The notes beneath the pieces are model-generated. The model did no database searches, was not told the DNA's origin, and was given only the letters and a program-made list of their open reading frames with translations. A DNA stretch of 15,899 nt from an uncultured Dorea sp. (GTDB lineage: Bacteria; Bacillota; Clostridia; Lachnospirales; Lachnospiraceae), in the NCBI GenBank assembly GCA_910588745.1, contig CAJURK010000056.1:1-15899 (forward strand). The letters run 5' to 3'. Shown piece after piece: positions 13,139 through 15,899 of this stretch. Within the stretch, counting starts at the first letter, position 1; each line of letters opens with the position of its first letter. Made by a program: the position numbers and the translations under genes.

Positions 13139-15007
13139 TCACTTAGCGCTTTTTGCCACAATATCATCTATTTGGCATCCGCCTTTACCGTCTATAATAA
13201 TATCAATGATCTCGTCTTTGCCCTTTATTAGATTCTGATAAAGAACACATTCTCGCGTAAATGCACCTGGTACCAATCCACAACTACACTTTTGGGTTGG
13301 TATCGTAAGGAAGGCTTCCCCTGTCGTTTCGGTAAATGTTGTATGTTTTGTTCCGTTATCATTAGACGTTCCGGCGGAAGAATGATATCTCCAATTTGCT
13401 TCCGCTGTTATATATTTACCGGCCTCGTTTACATATCCTTCATATTTTTTCCCACACTGACACTGCACCTGTTTTTTCACAAGTTTAACTTCGCTTGGCT
13501 TCCAACTGTGAACGTGTTTTGTACTTTCATATTTTCCGCATGCAGAGCATACTTTTCCAGGCGCCCTTACCACACTGTAACCTCCATAACAATTGTATGC
13601 AACATTATGCAGCGTCCGATCACGACTTTCTTCAAAATACATATCTGTACATTTAAGGCACTTTATCACAAATTTATCTGGCGTAGTCCAAGTATGGGTA
13701 TGAACAGACTCCCCCGTATCAGTATTTCCTGAAACTTCTTTATAAACATTTTCGGTACTTCCTGGTGCGTCTCCCCCTTTTGACACAAGACGAATTTCGA
13801 TACCCTCTAATCGTTTTGCATAGCCGGCCGTTCCAGCCTTTTCTCCATTTTTTGCCCATCCCAGCCAACCGAATGTCTGCGCATGAACCCGATAATAAAT
13901 GTCATAATGATTCGCCATTTCGCCAGTCAGTTCTATTTGGATTGCTTCTAAACGCTTTGCCTGTCCGCTCGTTCCGCTCATTGCCCCGTCTGCCACATAA
14001 TCCTGCCAGCCATAGGTCTGTACATGTGTACGATAACGCACGCCTCCAGCATAGTCCTGATCGCAAAGGGCAATATGAATTGCTTCCAAACGTTTCGCTT
14101 GTCCGGAAGTTCCACTCATTGCTCCTTCCTTTTTCCAGTCCTGCCATCCATAAGTTTGTACATGAGTCTTATACTGAATCTGGGGATGCTTATAAGCATC
14201 GCCAAACTCTCCTTTTATCTGGGATAGAAACAGAGGGCTTCCTTTTCCTAGAACGAGTATTTCAATTGCCTCTAACCGTTTTCCATAACCTGCTGTTCCT
14301 GCAGACTCTCCATTTTTCGCCCATCCCAGCCAGCCGTAGCTCTGTGCATGAACACGGTATAATACATCACAGCGCTCCGCTATTTTTCCTGTCAATCGAA
14401 TTTGAATTGCTTCTAAACGTTTTGCCTGTCCGGAAGTCCCGCTCATGTCTCCATCTGATACCCAATCCTGCCATCCGTATGTTTGAACGTGCGTTCTGTA
14501 TTCGATGCTTCCCTCATAAGATGTATTTTCCAGTTTAATTTCAATAGCTTCCAGACGTTTTGCCTGTCCGGCAGTTCCGCTTATGGCTCCATCCGCTACA
14601 AAATCCTGCCAGCCATAGGTCTGTACATGGGTTCTGTAAGCGACACTATTCGCTGTACTGCCTCCAAATTCCTTTGTTATTTCAGTGGAGCCATCTTCCT
14701 GTGGTTCTTCAGCAGAAATAATTTCTGCTTCTGGATCTGCTTCTATATTTGTGTCATCTTCGACAGTTTTCATCGGCTCTTCTTCTGCAATATACTCTTC
14801 GCTGTCAGGAGTAATTAAAGATTCCGTTTCTTCTACGGAATCTATGTCAGAAGTAATTAGAGTTTCCGTTTCTTCTACGGAATCTGTTTCAGATATTTCC
14901 TTTGCGAATGCCGACATCGGTACTGCGAATGCCATTATAAATACTAAAAGTATACTAAGCAGTTTCTTCTTTTTCATTATTCTATTTATTTGTTTTGACT
15001 TTATCAT
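13139..15007 (-). CDS. Secreted ChW-repeat protein with Cys-rich C-terminal region
   Basis: A 622-residue exported protein. The start at 15007 is set by AGGAGG 7 bases upstream; the open frame extends to 15112 without a site. The signal peptide is at about residues 11-35 (KKKK, hydrophobic core, cleavage after AFA). Next comes an acidic Glu/Thr/Ser linker (about 36-115) with a duplicated 'DSVEETE(T/S)LIT' motif. Six ChW repeats (Clostridial hydrophobic, conserved Trp) span about 122-407; each has 'YR.H.Q.(Y/F)GW', 'G..(S/A)GT.G..KRLE.I'. The tail (about 420-622) has several CxxC or CxC pairs (CLKC, CSACG, CQCG, CSCG), suggesting bound metal or disulfides. No LPxTG anchor or TM helix is seen. 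ChW proteins are associated with the clostridial surface; the ligand is unknown. Confidence 0.9.
   Translation of the reverse strand: MIKSKQINRIMKKKKLLSILLVFIMAFAVPMSAFAKEISETDSVEETETLITSDIDSVEETESLITPDSEEYIAEEEPMKTVEDDTNIEADPEAEIISAEEPQEDGSTEITKEFGGSTANSVAYRTHVQTYGWQDFVADGAISGTAGQAKRLEAIEIKLENTSYEGSIEYRTHVQTYGWQDWVSDGDMSGTSGQAKRLEAIQIRLTGKIAERCDVLYRVHAQSYGWLGWAKNGESAGTAGYGKRLEAIEILVLGKGSPLFLSQIKGEFGDAYKHPQIQYKTHVQTYGWQDWKKEGAMSGTSGQAKRLEAIHIALCDQDYAGGVRYRTHVQTYGWQDYVADGAMSGTSGQAKRLEAIQIELTGEMANHYDIYYRVHAQTFGWLGWAKNGEKAGTAGYAKRLEGIEIRLVSKGGDAPGSTENVYKEVSGNTDTGESVHTHTWTTPDKFVIKCLKCTDMYFEESRDRTLHNVAYNCYGGYSVVRAPGKVCSACGKYESTKHVHSWKPSEVKLVKKQVQCQCGKKYEGYVNEAGKYITAEANWRYHSSAGTSNDNGTKHTTFTETTGEAFLTIPTQKCSCGLVPGAFTRECVLYQNLIKGKDEIIDIIIDGKGGCQIDDIVAKSAK
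13787..14644 (-). repeat. Six ChW repeats arranged as two triplets
   Basis: Units 1-3 lie at 14644-14246 and units 4-6 at 14179-13787. Units 1, 2, 4 and 5 carry 'THVQTYGWQD'; units 3 and 6 carry 'RVHAQ(S/T)(Y/F)GWLGWAKNGE'. The order A-A-B, A-A-B shows that a block of three was duplicated as one. The DNA is also repetitive here. Confidence 0.9.
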
Positions 15008-15106
15008 TATCTGTCCTCCTATAGCATAAAATATCACATCATACTTTATCGTAATGCAAATTTTTGAATTAAATATTTTATCGCATTCCCCCTTAAAAAT
15101 TGTTCG

Positions 15107-15134
15107 TTGCATAAATTATAAAACACTTATGCAA
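15107..15134 (-). promoter_or_regulatory. Inverted repeat around the ChW-gene -10 box
   Basis: TTGCATAA (15107-15114), 12 bases, TTATGCAA (15127-15134): a perfect 8-bp inverted repeat. The spacer contains, on the minus strand, TATAAT (15120-15115), a perfect -10 box about 110 bases before the ChW start. No good -35 was found, so an activator or alternative sigma factor is possible. It looks like an operator. Confidence 0.6.
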
Positions 15135-15195
15135 TGGTTGATGGTTCTTCCTCTGGTTACACACATATTCCCTTTCTAATCGTTCTCTTTCATTC

Positions 15196-15246
15196 TAGCC
15201 TATTTTAGGCTAAAACGCAATAGAACAATTCGTTCTAAAATATAAT
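15196..15246 (+). promoter_or_regulatory. Control region of the XRE gene
   Basis: Two dyads are present: TAGCCTA-TTT-TAGGCTA (15196-15212, 7-bp arms) and AGAAC-N5-GTTCT (15222-15236). A further CGTTCT at 15181-15186 repeats a half-site. TATAAT at 15241-15246 is a perfect -10 box, directly beside the second dyad; no clear -35 is seen. The arrangement suggests self-regulation by the XRE protein, perhaps with control of the divergent ChW gene. Confidence 0.55.
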
Positions 15247-15266
15247 ATCCATACGGAGGGACGTAC

Positions 15267-15479
15267 ATGGATATTAAGCATATTAGAGATATTCGGGAAG
15301 ATAATGATATGACCCAGGCACAAATTGCTAAAATATTAAATATAAGTCAAAGAGCATATTCTTATTATGAGACAGGACAACACAATATTCCTTTAAATAT
15401 TCTTTGCCAGTTGGCCGACTATTATAAATGCTCCACGGATTATCTATTAGGAAGAACCAATATTAAAAGTACAAAATAA
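15267..15479 (+). CDS. Small XRE-family (Cro/C1) transcriptional regulator
   Basis: A 70-residue protein that is almost only an HTH_3 domain: 'IRDIREDNDMTQAQIAKILNISQRAYSYYETG' (residues 6-37) contains the two DNA-contact helices, followed by 'IPLNILCQLADYYKCSTDYLLGRT', the standard ending of this family. GGAGGG lies 8 bases before ATG. Such short regulators are common in Firmicutes, in phage, conjugative elements and as host genes. It is divergent from the ChW gene, with inverted repeats in the space between, and lies immediately upstream of the transposase remnant. The target is unknown but self-regulation is likely. Confidence 0.88.
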   Translation: MDIKHIRDIREDNDMTQAQIAKILNISQRAYSYYETGQHNIPLNILCQLADYYKCSTDYLLGRTNIKSTK

Positions 15480-15480
15480 C

Positions 15481-15788
15481 ATTAGCAGTGTGGCAGATGT
15501 TTCTTCCCTCATCAAAGAAACCTTTAAAGACATTCTCCAGGAGCTTATGGAAACAGAGTCGGACGCTGCTCCTGGTTATGAGAAGAATTAAAAGGGTGAT
15601 CTACTGACAGATAATAAGAGAAACGGCTATTCGCCTAAGACGCTTAAAGCCAATATGGTGAATTCCAGATTGATGTTACCAGAGACAGAAATGGTGAGTT
15701 TGAGCCAAAGTTAATTCCTAAGTACCAAAGAGATATTTCTGGAATCGATGAAGAACAACTTAGGTGTTCAAAAGTGTTCAAGCATTAA
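15481..15788 (+). pseudogene. IS256-family (mutator-type) transposase remnant
   Basis: This is a broken N-terminal part of an IS256-type transposase. The first frame reads 'VSSLIKETFKDILQELMETESDAAPGYEKN', then a TAA at about 15589-15591, then in the same frame 'KGDLLTDNKRNGYSPKTLKA'. A one-base frameshift near 15647-15655 then leads to 'YGEFQIDVTRDRNGEFEPKLIPKYQRDISGID'. The order (E-M/L-ME, GYEKN, RNGYSPKTLK, RDRNGEFEP, K.QRDISGI) is the family N-terminus. Homology ends near 15761, before the DDE catalytic region. It is not functional: stop, frameshift and truncation. No terminal inverted repeats were found. Confidence 0.85.
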
Positions 15789-15793
15789 AATAT

Positions 15794-15839
15794 AAAAATA
15801 GAAGGAAACGCCTGTTTTACAGCGTTTCCTTCTATTTTT
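15794..15839. terminator. Strong bidirectional terminator
   Basis: A 17-bp perfect stem (15794-15810 with 15823-15839), extended by CTG/CAG past one bulged C, with a TTTTA loop. A-run and T-run flank it on both sides. It can end transcription from the left and also the minus-strand tRNA-Leu transcript. Confidence 0.93.
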
Positions 15840-15844
15840 ACCAA

Positions 15845-15899
15845 TGCCGCAGACCGGAATCGAACCGGTACGGGTATCACTACCCACGGGATTTTAAGT
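15845..15899 (-). tRNA. tRNA-Leu (anticodon UAA), 3' portion
   Basis: The minus strand from the window edge reads the anticodon loop CTTAAAA (anticodon TAA at 15896-15894), the 3' anticodon stem TCCC, a long variable arm GGGTA-GTGA-TACCC (class II tRNA), the T-arm ACCGG-TTCGATT-CCGGT and the acceptor strand CTGCGGC with discriminator A at 15845. The CCA is not encoded. The 5' half, with D-arm and 5' acceptor strand, lies beyond the window. The long variable arm plus UAA identifies leucine. Confidence 0.93.

Noticed and set aside
13765..14538. Open frame of 257 codons on the plus strand opposite the ChW repeats
   Set aside because: Its length is a by-product of the repeated DNA and codon bias of the ChW gene; the translation is Leu/Pro/Arg-rich without recognisable domains.
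13787..14644. Regularly spaced repeats that might suggest a CRISPR array
   Set aside because: The repeats are in-frame coding repeats of about 140 bases with protein-level conservation (GW and KRLE motifs), not short identical repeats with unique spacers.
15008..15112. Upstream extension of the ChW protein to 15112
   Set aside because: AGGAGG 7 bases before 15007 and the signal peptide placed just after it fix the start; the extension covers the promoter region.

Overview
The window looks like a chromosomal segment of a low-to-mid GC, Gram-positive anaerobe of the Clostridia, most likely the Lachnospiraceae. This is inferred from AGGAGG-type ribosome binding sites, biotin genes set up as bioY-bioB-bioD, a histidine-rich CsoR, a ChW-repeat secreted protein, a zinc-ribbon/YARHG membrane protein and a tRNA-Leu without an encoded CCA. 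No marker gene fixes the species.

Left part (1-9400, typical of the host). A sugar cassette runs rightward: a glucitol/sorbitol-type PTS IIA protein (150-512), a Cof-type HAD phosphatase (717-1541) and, overlapping it by 4 bases, a D-2-hydroxyacid-dehydrogenase-like protein (1538-2443) that has lost the usual catalytic residues. It converges on an alpha/beta hydrolase on the minus strand (2463-3425) through a shared bidirectional terminator. Next is a biotin operon: a BirA-type operator overlapping the -35 box, a long terminator-like hairpin in the leader, then bioY (uptake), bioB and bioD. BioB has Ser at the position of one classical [2Fe-2S] ligand. After it come a CsoR-type metal repressor with a histidine-rich N-terminal tail (6268-6732), a small Cro/C1-type HTH protein on the minus strand (6871-7083), an unrecognised 150-residue protein (7297-7749) and a MATE efflux transporter (8023-9402).

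Right part (9400-15899, accessory, more AT-rich, mostly minus strand). It opens with a 37-bp tandem duplication joined to a roughly 100-bp MITE-like element. A GNAT acetyltransferase follows, then a 790-residue membrane protein (zinc ribbon, one TM helix, YARHG domain, three copies of a roughly 200-residue domain). A decayed small reading frame lies next, then a secreted protein with six ChW repeats arranged as two triplets and a cysteine-rich tail. The ChW gene is divergent from a small XRE regulator (15267-15479), with several inverted repeats between them. The window ends with a broken IS256-type transposase remnant, a strong terminator and the 3' part of tRNA-Leu(UAA). An accessory block next to a tRNA gene is a familiar layout for an integration hotspot.

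Working links: bioY, bioB and bioD should allow import and late-step synthesis of biotin under BirA control; bioA, bioF and bioW are not in the window. The two large minus-strand genes encode cell-surface products and the nearby XRE protein is a plausible local regulator. No wholly new multi-gene defence or biosynthetic system is evident. The most unusual items are the BioB ligand change, the dehydrogenase without its catalytic residues, the bioY leader hairpin, the repeat-built surface proteins and the MITE-like element.
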